Shown: positions 1 to 6,747 of the stretch, in pieces
How positions within the stretch are numbered: the first letter of the stretch is position 1
How the letters are laid out: each line of letters starts with the position of its first letter
Assembly (NCBI GenBank): GCA_030604975.1
Contig: JAUVUV010000082.1
Coordinates: forward strand, 1 to 8,069
DNA: 8,069 nt
DNA from: Candidatus Glassiibacteriota bacterium
Lineage (GTDB): Bacteria; Gemmatimonadota; Glassbacteria; GWA2-58-10
Direction: 5' to 3'
Program-made: the position numbers and the translations under genes
The notes under the pieces: generated by a model
Told to the model about the DNA's origin: nothing
The model's database searches: none
Seen by the model: only the letters and a program-made list of their open reading frames with translations

Positions 1-1254
1 CCCGAATTCGTCATCGGGATCAGGCACGGGATTGAATTCCGGATGGCTGGGGTCGTAGTTTCTGGGATCCGGGTCCACATATACTATCCCGGCGCGGGCC
101 TGGTAGAGACCCTGGTTGTTGTTGGTTGACTTGCCGTCATCCTTGTAAACGCTTATTCTCCCTTGTCTGGGACGTTTGCTCGGCTGTTTGAGCTTCACTC
201 CTTTGCGGTCGAGGACTAGGAGGTGCTTACTGGCGATCAGGCTCGTATCCACGAGAAGGAAGTGGCGGTTCCGGCTGTAGTTCACATCCCAGAGCTGAAG
301 GGAATCAGAGGCCTCGGCTTCTCCGGAGACCGGGATGTTGATATTCTTCTGGCTCGACTCGCCCTCCTCCTGGGAGGCGATAAAGGTGGTGGTGAGCGCG
401 CCCAGACGGGTCTCGCCCATGATTCCGAAGTTGCCCCGGGGGATATTGGCGCTGACCAGCATACTCGGCGGCAGCTGGAGGTTCACATCTCCCAGTTCAA
501 GGCTCTGCAGAATCTCGTCCTTTTCGCCATCGTATCTCACTTCGATCCGGTTGCGGTTTTCGAACTGGTTCTGGCTGTTATAGTCCACAAAAACATGGAT
601 CTTGGTGCCGATAGTGCCTTCGATATTGATCTGCTGGCGCTGTTCGAGTTTTAGCCTGGGGAACTTGCTTTGCTGGCGGAACAGAGATTGGTCTTCCGGT
701 TTCTGAAAGGTGGTAGTGCCCGAAACCTCGGTCACGCTTCTGCCGTGAATAATCAGCGACCCGGTCCCTTCACCGATTATCGAGGCCAGCGACTTGGGCA
801 TGAAATCAGGCAGGTTGATTTCAGGCATCAGGCCCCGGCTGACACCGGCACGTCGTGTGGCCTCCGCACCGGTGATATACTTGGAGGAAATCTCGTTGAA
901 AAGTGTATCTTCTTTTTCCTGGACGAAATGCTCCAGGTACTCCAGAATGGACCAGTAGTGCACCTCCAGAACCATTTCACCATCATCGCCGGGCAGAGTA
1001 ATTGTCTCCACTACTGAGGCGGTTTCGATGTCATACTCTACAGTGCTCCTGGCGAATTTTTTTACTGTCAGGACCGGCTTATATGTTTTAAAACCGAGCC
1101 TGTTCCGGATTCCGGTATCCTGTTCAAGCGGCAGTTTAAGTCCAGTGGAATTCTGCCCCAATGCTGAGTTTGCCAGAAAAATCAGGCTCAGCAAAACGGC
1201 TGTCAGTATCCGGCCCAAGGGGTGCAAAGTTCTTATATACCGCGTTAGGAACAA
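1..1254 (-). CDS. sprA: SprA/Sov-like T9SS outer-membrane translocon protein, N-terminal 418 residues (3' end outside window)
   Basis: Reading the complement gives one uninterrupted frame of 418 codons to the left edge. SprA (Sov in Porphyromonas) is the very large outer-membrane beta-barrel through which type IX secretion substrates cross. The start chosen is TTG at 1254, which has GGAG five bases upstream; an in-frame stop lies at 1369-1371 and no ATG lies between. Residues about 16-33 form a hydrophobic signal peptide with a likely cleavage at ALG/Q. The family match is recalled, not searched. It rests on the stretch around residues 198-290: FPRLKLEQRQQINIEGTIG, then VDYNSQNQFENRNRIEVRY, then DGEKDEILQSLELGDVNLQL, then GIMGETRLGALTTTFIASQ. 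This follows the SprA order of an N-terminal strand block, an 'EFENK-KYEGKEDEI--LEAGDV' block and a 'FGIKTQLQFGKL' block. 'NRHFLL' near 329 also fits the family. The right-hand neighbours lptF and lptG are divergent. Full SprA proteins exceed 2000 residues, so most of the gene is missing here. I am confident of the family and less sure of the exact orthologue. Confidence 0.86.
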   Translation of the reverse strand, partial: MFLTRYIRTLHPLGRILTAVLLSLIFLANSALGQNSTGLKLPLEQDTGIRNRLGFKTYKPVLTVKKFARSTVEYDIETASVVETITLPGDDGEMVLEVHYWSILEYLEHFVQEKEDTLFNEISSKYITGAEATRRAGVSRGLMPEINLPDFMPKSLASIIGEGTGSLIIHGRSVTEVSGTTTFQKPEDQSLFRQQSKFPRLKLEQRQQINIEGTIGTKIHVFVDYNSQNQFENRNRIEVRYDGEKDEILQSLELGDVNLQLPPSMLVSANIPRGNFGIMGETRLGALTTTFIASQEEGESSQKNINIPVSGEAEASDSLQLWDVNYSRNRHFLLVDTSLIASKHLLVLDRKGVKLKQPSKRPRQGRISVYKDDGKSTNNNQGLYQARAGIVYVDPDPRNYDPSHPEFNPVPDPDDEFG

Positions 1255-1259
1255 ATTTA

Positions 1260-1263
1260 CTCC
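1260..1263 (-). promoter_or_regulatory. Shine-Dalgarno sequence deciding the sprA TTG start
   Basis: On the minus strand GGAG is followed by the five-base spacer TAAAT and then TTG at 1254-1252. No ATG exists in this frame between the upstream stop (1369-1371) and the signal peptide, so this site selects TTG as the start. Confidence 0.6.
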
Positions 1264-1522
1264 GGGAAAAGGAGTTTGTCGTTTTACCGGATTATCATTC
1301 TGGATGCGGAGTCTCTTTTCCGGGGGGGGATTCGAGGACACACACGGCAGCAGGTGCGATACGCCTGGTTACCGCTCCGGTATTTGCCATAACCGATAAA
1401 ACCGGGTGCGGACCGGGGGCGCAAACGGTGCTAAATCTCTCCCCCTTCAAACAAGACCATACAACCTTACCGAAAACAGGGCGATAGTCGCAACTCCTCC
1501 CTGAAAGGCCAGTTAAAAAATC

Positions 1523-1551
1523 TTGTATTTAAACGGCACCGGGCGTATAGT
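1523..1551 (+). promoter_or_regulatory. Candidate sigma70-type promoter for lptF
   Basis: TTGTAT at 1523-1528 and TATAGT at 1546-1551 are separated by exactly 17 bases, close to the consensus TTGACA-17-TATAAT. Transcription would begin near 1558 and leave a leader of roughly 125 nt before the lptF ATG. It sits at the edge of an AT-rich stretch, where such matches occur more easily by chance. Many FCB bacteria use a different promoter consensus, so this is a candidate only. Confidence 0.4.
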
Positions 1552-1576
1552 TAGATGGCTGCTGCAAGCCAGCTAA
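1551..1576. repeat. Inverted repeat (10-bp arms) at the putative lptF transcription start
   Basis: TTAGATGGCT (1551-1560) and AGCCAGCTAA (1567-1576) pair across a 6-base spacer, with nine Watson-Crick pairs and one internal A/G mismatch. The dyad begins at the last base of the candidate -10 box and covers the predicted start site. It could be an operator for a repressor or a 5'-leader hairpin. It is followed only by TTTC, so it does not look like an intrinsic terminator. Confidence 0.5.
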
Positions 1577-1684
1577 TTTCCAAATCAAAGAGAGTCAATT
1601 TGTAATATTAATAATTGTTTACTGTTTTGAAAAGAATTTTCTGGCGCACTTGCGGCCAGTCTAAATGCTCAACCAATCCAGCCA

Positions 1685-3199
1685 ATGAAAACCCTCCAAC
1701 GCTATATACTTCTCGAGTTGGCCGGCCCATTCGTGATTTCGCTTTCTCTGCTCACCTTTATTCTTTTTATGCGTCACATGGTCTTTTTGTTCCCCAAAAT
1801 TGCCGGTAAAAACCTCGAAGCTACTATTATTATTGAAGTTATAGTGTTGAGTCTGCCCTTTATCATTGCTCTGGTGCTGCCGATGGCCGTACTTGTTGCA
1901 GTAATCATGTCTTTCGGCAGGTTCTCCGCCGATAACGAGGTGACAGCGCTAAAATCGCTGGGGATTCCGTCACACCGCCTGATGGCTTCGCCAATGGCCG
2001 CGGCGTTCTGCCTGATGTTGATCTCCATCTGGTTCAACGACCAGGTACTCCCCGAATCGAACCACAGGTATAAGATCCTGCTGATGGATATCGCCTATCT
2101 CAAACCGACATTGAAACTGCGGGAAGGCGTAATCATGGACGATTTCGGCGGTATGGGTATCCTGGTACACCGGATCAAGGAGGCTAAAGGCGTGCGCAAC
2201 CTCACACCCACCGCCCCCGAGGACCCCCGGGAGGAGAGAGGCGAAACCCTGGAAAGTCCTGCCGAGCTTTTCGGCATCATCATTTCTGAAAATTTGTCCT
2301 CCGGAACCCGGCGCACGATTGTTGCCGACTCCGGATTTATCCGTCCCACAGCCAACCGCAAGGACGCCGTGCTCACCTTATACCACGGTGAGATACAGGA
2401 GGTGGACCCCCAGCGGCAGGAGCAATTCCAGCGCCTTTTTTTCACCCGCCACCGGATCCGTCTGGCCAATATCGGCGGCATTCTGGAGCGAGGCCGCAGC
2501 TCGCGCTACCGCAGCGACCGGGAACTGAGCATGAAAATGATCAGGGAGCGGATCAAAAATCAGCGCGCCGATACCGACAGTCTCTACCACTTGGCAGAAA
2601 GCCTCCTGGACAGCCTCCAGTCAACTGATTTGACGACACTGGCGTGCAAAAAATTCATCGGGGAACAAACGGCAGCAGATTTCGGTAAATTTGACAAAGT
2701 GCCTGTCGAGCTATCTGTTTTGCCCAAAAGGGGAGTAACCCGCTTTCTCGACGATCCCAAAACCCGCCTGATTGCGATTTGCAGGGAAGCCAATTTTATC
2801 CAGAAAAGGACCGCCGCGCTTCAGGTGGAGTCCTGGAAAAAGATTTCGATTCCCTTTGCCTCGCTGGTTTTTGTGCTTCTGGGAGTACCCCTGGGAATTA
2901 TCAGCCGCAGGGGCGGGGCAGGGGTTTCGATCTCGATCAGCATGGGAGTATTCCTGGTTTACTGGATCTGTCTGATCAGCGGGGAGACCCTGGCCGACCG
3001 GCTGCTTCTGTCCCCGTTCTGGGCGATGTGGACCCCTAACGTAATTTTTCTGATTCTCGGTTTTTGGCTCCTGCTTGTGCAGGTTCGGGGCAGCAGGTCT
3101 CTGGCTCTGGCAAGAAGTGGATTCCAGCTCGATTTTCGTAAATTGTGGCGCAAGCTGCGACAAAGGCCAAAGGACACGGTTAGCAGACAGGGTAAATAA
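1685..3199 (+). CDS. lptF: LptF, lipopolysaccharide export permease (YjgP/YjgQ family), enlarged form
   Basis: LptF pairs with LptG as the transmembrane part of the LptB2FG ABC transporter, which pulls lipopolysaccharide from the outer leaflet of the inner membrane and passes it to LptC/LptA. The 504 residues show the family plan: membrane helices near 12-35, 48-77 and 100-118; a periplasmic beta-jellyroll over roughly 120-275; then helices near 388-406, 412-434 and 445-466. The motif LPMAVLVAVIMSFGRFSADN (65-84), leading into EVTALKSLG, matches the LptF loop that contacts the ATPase. 'IVADSGFIRP' in the jellyroll and 'VPLGIISRRG' after helix 4 also fit. ATG 1685 is the only possible start: an in-frame TGA lies at 1628-1630 and no ATG, GTG or TTG codon follows it. 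There is no clear Shine-Dalgarno. E. coli LptF is about 366 residues; the surplus lies mainly in a charged stretch at 168-195 and a helical segment at 278-382. lptG follows after 2 nt. Confidence 0.93.
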   Translation: MKTLQRYILLELAGPFVISLSLLTFILFMRHMVFLFPKIAGKNLEATIIIEVIVLSLPFIIALVLPMAVLVAVIMSFGRFSADNEVTALKSLGIPSHRLMASPMAAAFCLMLISIWFNDQVLPESNHRYKILLMDIAYLKPTLKLREGVIMDDFGGMGILVHRIKEAKGVRNLTPTAPEDPREERGETLESPAELFGIIISENLSSGTRRTIVADSGFIRPTANRKDAVLTLYHGEIQEVDPQRQEQFQRLFFTRHRIRLANIGGILERGRSSRYRSDRELSMKMIRERIKNQRADTDSLYHLAESLLDSLQSTDLTTLACKKFIGEQTAADFGKFDKVPVELSVLPKRGVTRFLDDPKTRLIAICREANFIQKRTAALQVESWKKISIPFASLVFVLLGVPLGIISRRGGAGVSISISMGVFLVYWICLISGETLADRLLLSPFWAMWTPNVIFLILGFWLLLVQVRGSRSLALARSGFQLDFRKLWRKLRQRPKDTVSRQGK

Positions 3200-3201
3200 T
3201 T

Positions 3202-4305
3202 ATGATCTCTCGCCTGCTTTACAGTTACATAATTCGCGAGTACCTGAAAATATTTTTCGCTGCTCTCGGCGGCTTCCTCTTTGTCTGCCTTATAGGGGAT
3301 GCCGCAGAACGTATGAACGATTTTGTCGATGCCAATGCGCCGGCGAGACTGATCCTTCTATTCTATGTCAATCAGATACCTTACTATCTGATCTTCATCC
3401 TTCCAGCCAGTTCGCTTATCGCAACCCTTTTCACCATGGGCCAGATGAGCAGGCACAATGAACTCACCGCGATGCTCTCCTCCGGAGTCAGTCTGGGGTG
3501 TATTTTCAGGCCCATTCTGCTGCTGATGCTCGTTGTCTCGGCGCTCTCGTTCCTGGCTAATGAAACTGTGGTGCCAAGAACCAACGAGAAGAAAAAAGAA
3601 ATCCAGGACTATCAGATCAAAGGGCGCCCACGGCCTGTATATGGTGTACGCAAGGGGGTGGATTACCAGGGCGAGCAAGGCCGGCGCTGGATCGCCAGCC
3701 AATTCAACCTGGCGACCGCTTCGTTCGAGGATGTGAAAGTCCTGCGGTTTTCCGGCCCTCCGGAGAACCTGCAGATCGATTACCGGATCGACGCCGAGGG
3801 TGCACGCTATGAGAATCTCGGACACTGGAGTTTTTCATCCGGGACAATGCGCTACTTTTCCTCCGACAGACAGGACGAGTGGGTGGTGAGCTTTGACCGG
3901 ATGGTGATGCCGGATCTGCTCGAAAAGCCGGAGGATTTTGTTATCGAAATCAAGGAAGCCCAGCAGATGAGTTTCTCTGAACTCAAAGCCGAGATCAAGC
4001 GGAAAAACCGCAACGGTCTCGATGTTTCAAAGGATGAAACCGAACTCTGGATCAAGACTGCGCTGCCGGTGGCCAATTTCATTATCGTGCTTTTCGGTGC
4101 ACCGCTGGCGGTTTTGCGCAGAGGTACCGGGCCCGGGGTTGGAATAGCCCTGGGAGTGTTGGTCTACATGCTGTTCATGGGCAGCTACTATCTCACGCGC
4201 AGCATGGGCTACAGCGGTGTAATCAGCCCGGTGGCCGCCGCCTGGACCTCGAATGTCGTCTTCGCTGCAGCCGGAATAATCATCTTTATCAAGGTACGCA
4301 AGTAA
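3202..4305 (+). CDS. lptG: LptG, lipopolysaccharide export permease (YjgP/YjgQ family)
   Basis: This is the second permease half of the inner-membrane LPS exporter and partner of the LptF just upstream. At 367 residues it is of ordinary family length. Helices are visible near 12-31, 50-78, 100-119, 283-304, 311-331 and 341-363, with the periplasmic beta-jellyroll at about 125-250. The ATPase-contact region is 'MGQMSRHNELTAMLSSG' (79-95). The conserved re-entry to the membrane is 'LPVANFIIVLFGAPLAVLRR' (288-307). The jellyroll line 'ENLGHWSFSSGTMRYFSSD' resembles the LptG-type strand pattern, which with gene order is why I call this one LptG. The ATG lies 2 nt after the lptF stop, with AGGG in the end of lptF about nine bases upstream, so translation is probably coupled. 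No ATPase (LptB) or LptC gene is present in the window. Confidence 0.92.
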   Translation: MISRLLYSYIIREYLKIFFAALGGFLFVCLIGDAAERMNDFVDANAPARLILLFYVNQIPYYLIFILPASSLIATLFTMGQMSRHNELTAMLSSGVSLGCIFRPILLLMLVVSALSFLANETVVPRTNEKKKEIQDYQIKGRPRPVYGVRKGVDYQGEQGRRWIASQFNLATASFEDVKVLRFSGPPENLQIDYRIDAEGARYENLGHWSFSSGTMRYFSSDRQDEWVVSFDRMVMPDLLEKPEDFVIEIKEAQQMSFSELKAEIKRKNRNGLDVSKDETELWIKTALPVANFIIVLFGAPLAVLRRGTGPGVGIALGVLVYMLFMGSYYLTRSMGYSGVISPVAAAWTSNVVFAAAGIIIFIKVRK

Positions 4306-4361
4306 GACAGTTTACTCCCATCTGATTCTGATTTTAACAAGTTATCGACACAGAAAGACTG

Positions 4362-6506
4362 ATGAACAAAAAATCGAAACTTGATTTCAAACCTTGCCCT
4401 GGCCGTCCCCTGCCATTCGGGGCCACATTCGTGCCCGGCGGGTGCCGTTTCAGCCTGTTCAGCCGGCACGCCACGGCCGCCTGGCTGCAAATATACGCCA
4501 CTCCTCAGGACAGCCGCCCTCTAGCCGAATTCGAACTCGATCCACAGATCAACCGCACCGGGGATATCTGGCATATCGAGCTGGAGGGTGCAACCGAGGC
4601 CCTTCTTTACCTCTGGCGGGTGGACGGCCCGAATGCTCCAGAACAGGGACACCGTTTCAATCCCCGGATCCCCCTTCTTGATCCCTGGGCACAGGCCGTG
4701 GCCGGAGAATACAGATGGGAAATCGGCCAAAGTTTCAATGCAGGCGCCCCGGGGGGTCAACCTTCCTCTTACCTGCCGCCCAAGTGCCTGGTGATCAAAA
4801 ACGACTTCGACTGGCGCGGCGACAGGCACCCGGGCATACCGCTTGAGGAGAGTATCATTTACGAGCTTCACGTGCGCGGTTTCACCCGCCACCCATCAAG
4901 CGGGGTCAAGCACCCCGGCACTTTTCTGGGCCTGATCGAAAAAATAGATTACCTGAAAACACTAGGCGTGACTGCTGTGGAACTGCTGCCGGTTCACGAG
5001 TTCAACGAGAACGAGTCGTTTCTGAAAAACTCCGAAACCGGGGAAAGGCTCAAGAATTACTGGGGCTACAGCCCCGTGCTGTTTTTTACCCCGAAAAGCG
5101 GTTATGCAGTGGGTGACCCACTGGACGGCGCCCAGGTGACCGAGTTCAAGACAATGGTGCGCGCCTTTCACGAGGCCGGGATCGAGGTAATCCTGGATGT
5201 GGTTTTCAACCACTCTGCCGAGGGAAACGAAACCGGGCCGACACTCTCGTTTCGCGGACTGGACAACCGGATCTACTACCTTCTTGATGAAAAAGACCCC
5301 AGCATTTACCTGAACTATTCAGGCTGCGGCAACACACTTAATTGCAACCACCCGGTGGTTCGCGGCCTCATTCGCAACTGCCTGCGCTACTGGGTGGTCG
5401 AGATGCACGTGGACGGTTTCCGGTTCGACCTGGCCTCGATACTCGGTCGGGACAGAAAAGGTAACCTGCTGGTTAACCCGCCGCTGCTGGAGTCAATCGC
5501 CGAGGACCCGATCCTTTGGCACGTGAAAATAATCGCCGAGGCCTGGGACGCCGCTGGAGCCTACCAGATTGGCTCTTTCCTGGGAAAGCGCTGGTCAGAG
5601 TGGAACGACCGTTTCCGGGATGATGTGCGCTGGTTCTGGCGTGGAGACCGGTTCGGCCGCAACGGTCTCGGCTCGAGGATTACCGGCTCGAGCGATATTT
5701 ACATCTCAAGCGGCAAGCTTCCCCGGAATTCGATTAATTTCATCACCTCCCACGACGGTTTCACGCTCAACGACCTGGTAAGCTACAATGAGAAACACAA
5801 CGAGGCCAACGGCCAGGATAACTGGGACGGGGCGAGCCACAACCTGAGCTACAATTTCGGCGTGGAGGGCCCGAGTGAGGATCCAGCGATCGAACGCCTT
5901 CGCCTGCGCCAGATCAAGAACTTCCTCGCCACGCTTTTCCTAAGCCAGGGCGTGCCGATGATGCTTGCCGGCGACGAGATGCGGCGCACCCAGGCCGGCA
6001 ACAACAACGCTTACTGCCAGGACAATGAAATAAGCTGGCTCGACTGGACCCTGCTTGAGAAAAACCGCCCCCTTTTCGAATTCACCAGGCGCCTGATCGC
6101 ATTCCGCAAGGCACACCCTGTATTCCGCCGCAAAAGTTTTTTAACAGGCACTGACCACGACGGCGACGGCCGCGCTGATATCGAATGGTACGAGCCAAGT
6201 GGCAGACCGGTACGCTGGGATTGCAACCGGCCCTCGCTCTGCTGCTATCTCAACGGCAGCAAACAGGAGATCGCCAACGAAGAGGACGATTGGGATTTTT
6301 ACCTGATGTTCAACACCGGCCGCAACTCCCACAGTTTCAGGCTGCCGCAGCCCCCGGAAGGCATAAATTGGAAACGAGTGCTCGATACCGCGCTGGAAGG
6401 GGAAGACTCGATGGTTGAGCCGGGGACGGAGCTGGTTGCACTTGAAAACCAGGGGTGCTATTTACTCGAAGGCCACTCCTGCGTACTGCTGGCGGCAGTC
6501 GGATGA
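4362..6506 (+). CDS. glgX: GlgX/TreX-type glycogen debranching enzyme (GH13 isoamylase family)
   Basis: It hydrolyses alpha-1,6 branch points of glycogen or limit dextrins in the cytoplasm. At 714 residues it has the usual family length. An N-terminal CBM48-like beta-domain (about 15-110) precedes the (beta/alpha)8 catalytic barrel (about 160-590) and a C-terminal beta-domain. All GH13 signature regions are intact: DVVFNH (279-284), DGFRFD with nucleophile D356, IAEAWD with acid/base E393, and SHDG with D465. Family-typical text includes 'SYNEKHNEANGQDNWDG' after region IV and 'LAGDEMRRTQAGNNNAYCQD' (535-554). The start is fixed: an in-frame TAA at 4335-4337 leaves ATG 4362 as the first normal start, with only a weak GAAAG upstream. 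It lies 56 nt after lptG on the same strand with no obvious terminator between, so it may share that transcript. An Asp-rich DHDGDGRAD loop occurs at 598-606. Strict isoamylase versus GlgX specificity cannot be told from sequence alone. Confidence 0.95.
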   Translation: MNKKSKLDFKPCPGRPLPFGATFVPGGCRFSLFSRHATAAWLQIYATPQDSRPLAEFELDPQINRTGDIWHIELEGATEALLYLWRVDGPNAPEQGHRFNPRIPLLDPWAQAVAGEYRWEIGQSFNAGAPGGQPSSYLPPKCLVIKNDFDWRGDRHPGIPLEESIIYELHVRGFTRHPSSGVKHPGTFLGLIEKIDYLKTLGVTAVELLPVHEFNENESFLKNSETGERLKNYWGYSPVLFFTPKSGYAVGDPLDGAQVTEFKTMVRAFHEAGIEVILDVVFNHSAEGNETGPTLSFRGLDNRIYYLLDEKDPSIYLNYSGCGNTLNCNHPVVRGLIRNCLRYWVVEMHVDGFRFDLASILGRDRKGNLLVNPPLLESIAEDPILWHVKIIAEAWDAAGAYQIGSFLGKRWSEWNDRFRDDVRWFWRGDRFGRNGLGSRITGSSDIYISSGKLPRNSINFITSHDGFTLNDLVSYNEKHNEANGQDNWDGASHNLSYNFGVEGPSEDPAIERLRLRQIKNFLATLFLSQGVPMMLAGDEMRRTQAGNNNAYCQDNEISWLDWTLLEKNRPLFEFTRRLIAFRKAHPVFRRKSFLTGTDHDGDGRADIEWYEPSGRPVRWDCNRPSLCCYLNGSKQEIANEEDDWDFYLMFNTGRNSHSFRLPQPPEGINWKRVLDTALEGEDSMVEPGTELVALENQGCYLLEGHSCVLLAAVG

Positions 6507-6656
6507 TTTTCTCCCAAAGGAATCAGCAGAGACAAAAAAGCAAATAAGTGGCTTACCGGGGGCGGTTCCCACAGTCCAGGCAATCTATGTCCGCGCACCG
6601 GCAAGCATCTTGCATCATTTCACCCCGTGAATTAAAATTAAAGAGGAAGTCTTCGT

Positions 6657-6671
6657 TGGTGCGGCGCACCA
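6657..6671. repeat. Short perfect inverted repeat (6-bp arms, 3-base loop)
   Basis: TGGTGC-GGC-GCACCA forms a compact GC-rich hairpin on either strand between glgX and the DUF1232 gene. A run of T occurs only about 20 bases later, so it is not a standard intrinsic terminator. It may be a 3'-end stabilising structure for glgX mRNA or an operator for the next gene. Confidence 0.4.
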
Positions 6672-6732
6672 TCGGCCGGTCGAGGCAATATTTTGTTGAA
6701 AGATTTTAAAAAAAATAGTCCAAACCATTTGT

Positions 6733-6737
6733 GGAGG
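6733..6737 (+). promoter_or_regulatory. Shine-Dalgarno sequence of the DUF1232 gene
   Basis: GGAGG lies ten bases before ATG 6748. The spacing is slightly long, but the match is perfect and no alternative in-frame start lies nearby, which supports this ATG. Confidence 0.55.
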
Positions 6738-6747
6738 CCCGAGAACA

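Larger units (their letters stand above)
1255..1684. other. Divergent intergenic region between sprA and lptF
   Basis: This 430-bp gap must hold the control signals of both sprA (leftward) and lptF (rightward). The half nearest sprA (about 1255-1500) is GC-rich, with a run of eight G at 1322-1329, repeated ACCGG/CCGGG words between 1373 and 1417, and a small ACCG-CTC-CGGT hairpin near 1371-1381. The half nearest lptF (about 1510-1660) is AT-rich and contains a promoter-like element and a dyad, listed separately. Open frames crossing it have no recognisable protein character. I see no tRNA, and no riboswitch class I could match by eye. The strongest promoter candidate faces lptF; I found no clear promoter for sprA. 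Confidence 0.6.
6507..6747. other. Intergenic region between glgX and the DUF1232 gene
   Basis: The 241-bp gap has no convincing gene. It contains a short perfect hairpin GCAAG-CAT-CTTGC (6601-6613), a stronger hairpin at 6657-6671, and an A/T-rich stretch (6688-6718) just upstream of the next gene where a promoter would be expected. TTGTTG at 6693-6698 has no good -10 partner at 17 bases. I could not identify a classical terminator with a T-tract for glgX. Confidence 0.5.

Noticed and set aside
223..1017. Plus-strand open frames of 143 and 115 codons opposite sprA
   Set aside because: They lie entirely antisense to the sprA frame, which has a signal peptide and family motifs. They show no domain character of their own.
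1325..1350. TTCGA-like word on the GC-rich strand resembling a tRNA T-loop
   Set aside because: The flanking bases do not pair as a T-arm, and no acceptor, D or anticodon stem can be built around it.
1028..1487. Plus-strand frames of 123 and 108 codons across the sprA start and the intergenic region
   Set aside because: They mix antisense sprA with GC-rich non-coding sequence, have no recognisable motif, and would occupy the only space for sprA control signals.
1615..1809. 64-codon plus-strand frame overlapping the start of lptF
   Set aside because: It runs in another frame through the lptF N-terminus and has no ribosome binding site. The lptF reading has clear membrane helices.
2711..3163. 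150-codon minus-strand frame inside lptF
   Set aside because: It is antisense to the conserved C-terminal membrane helices of LptF and composed of Gln/Pro/Arg-rich shadow sequence.
4301..4316. AGTAA...TTACT hairpin at the end of lptG as a terminator
   Set aside because: The stem is only five A/T-rich pairs and the T-run is more than ten bases away, so termination before glgX is not supported.
4521..4892. 123-codon minus-strand frame inside glgX
   Set aside because: It is the antisense shadow of the CBM48 and early barrel region, with no independent motif.
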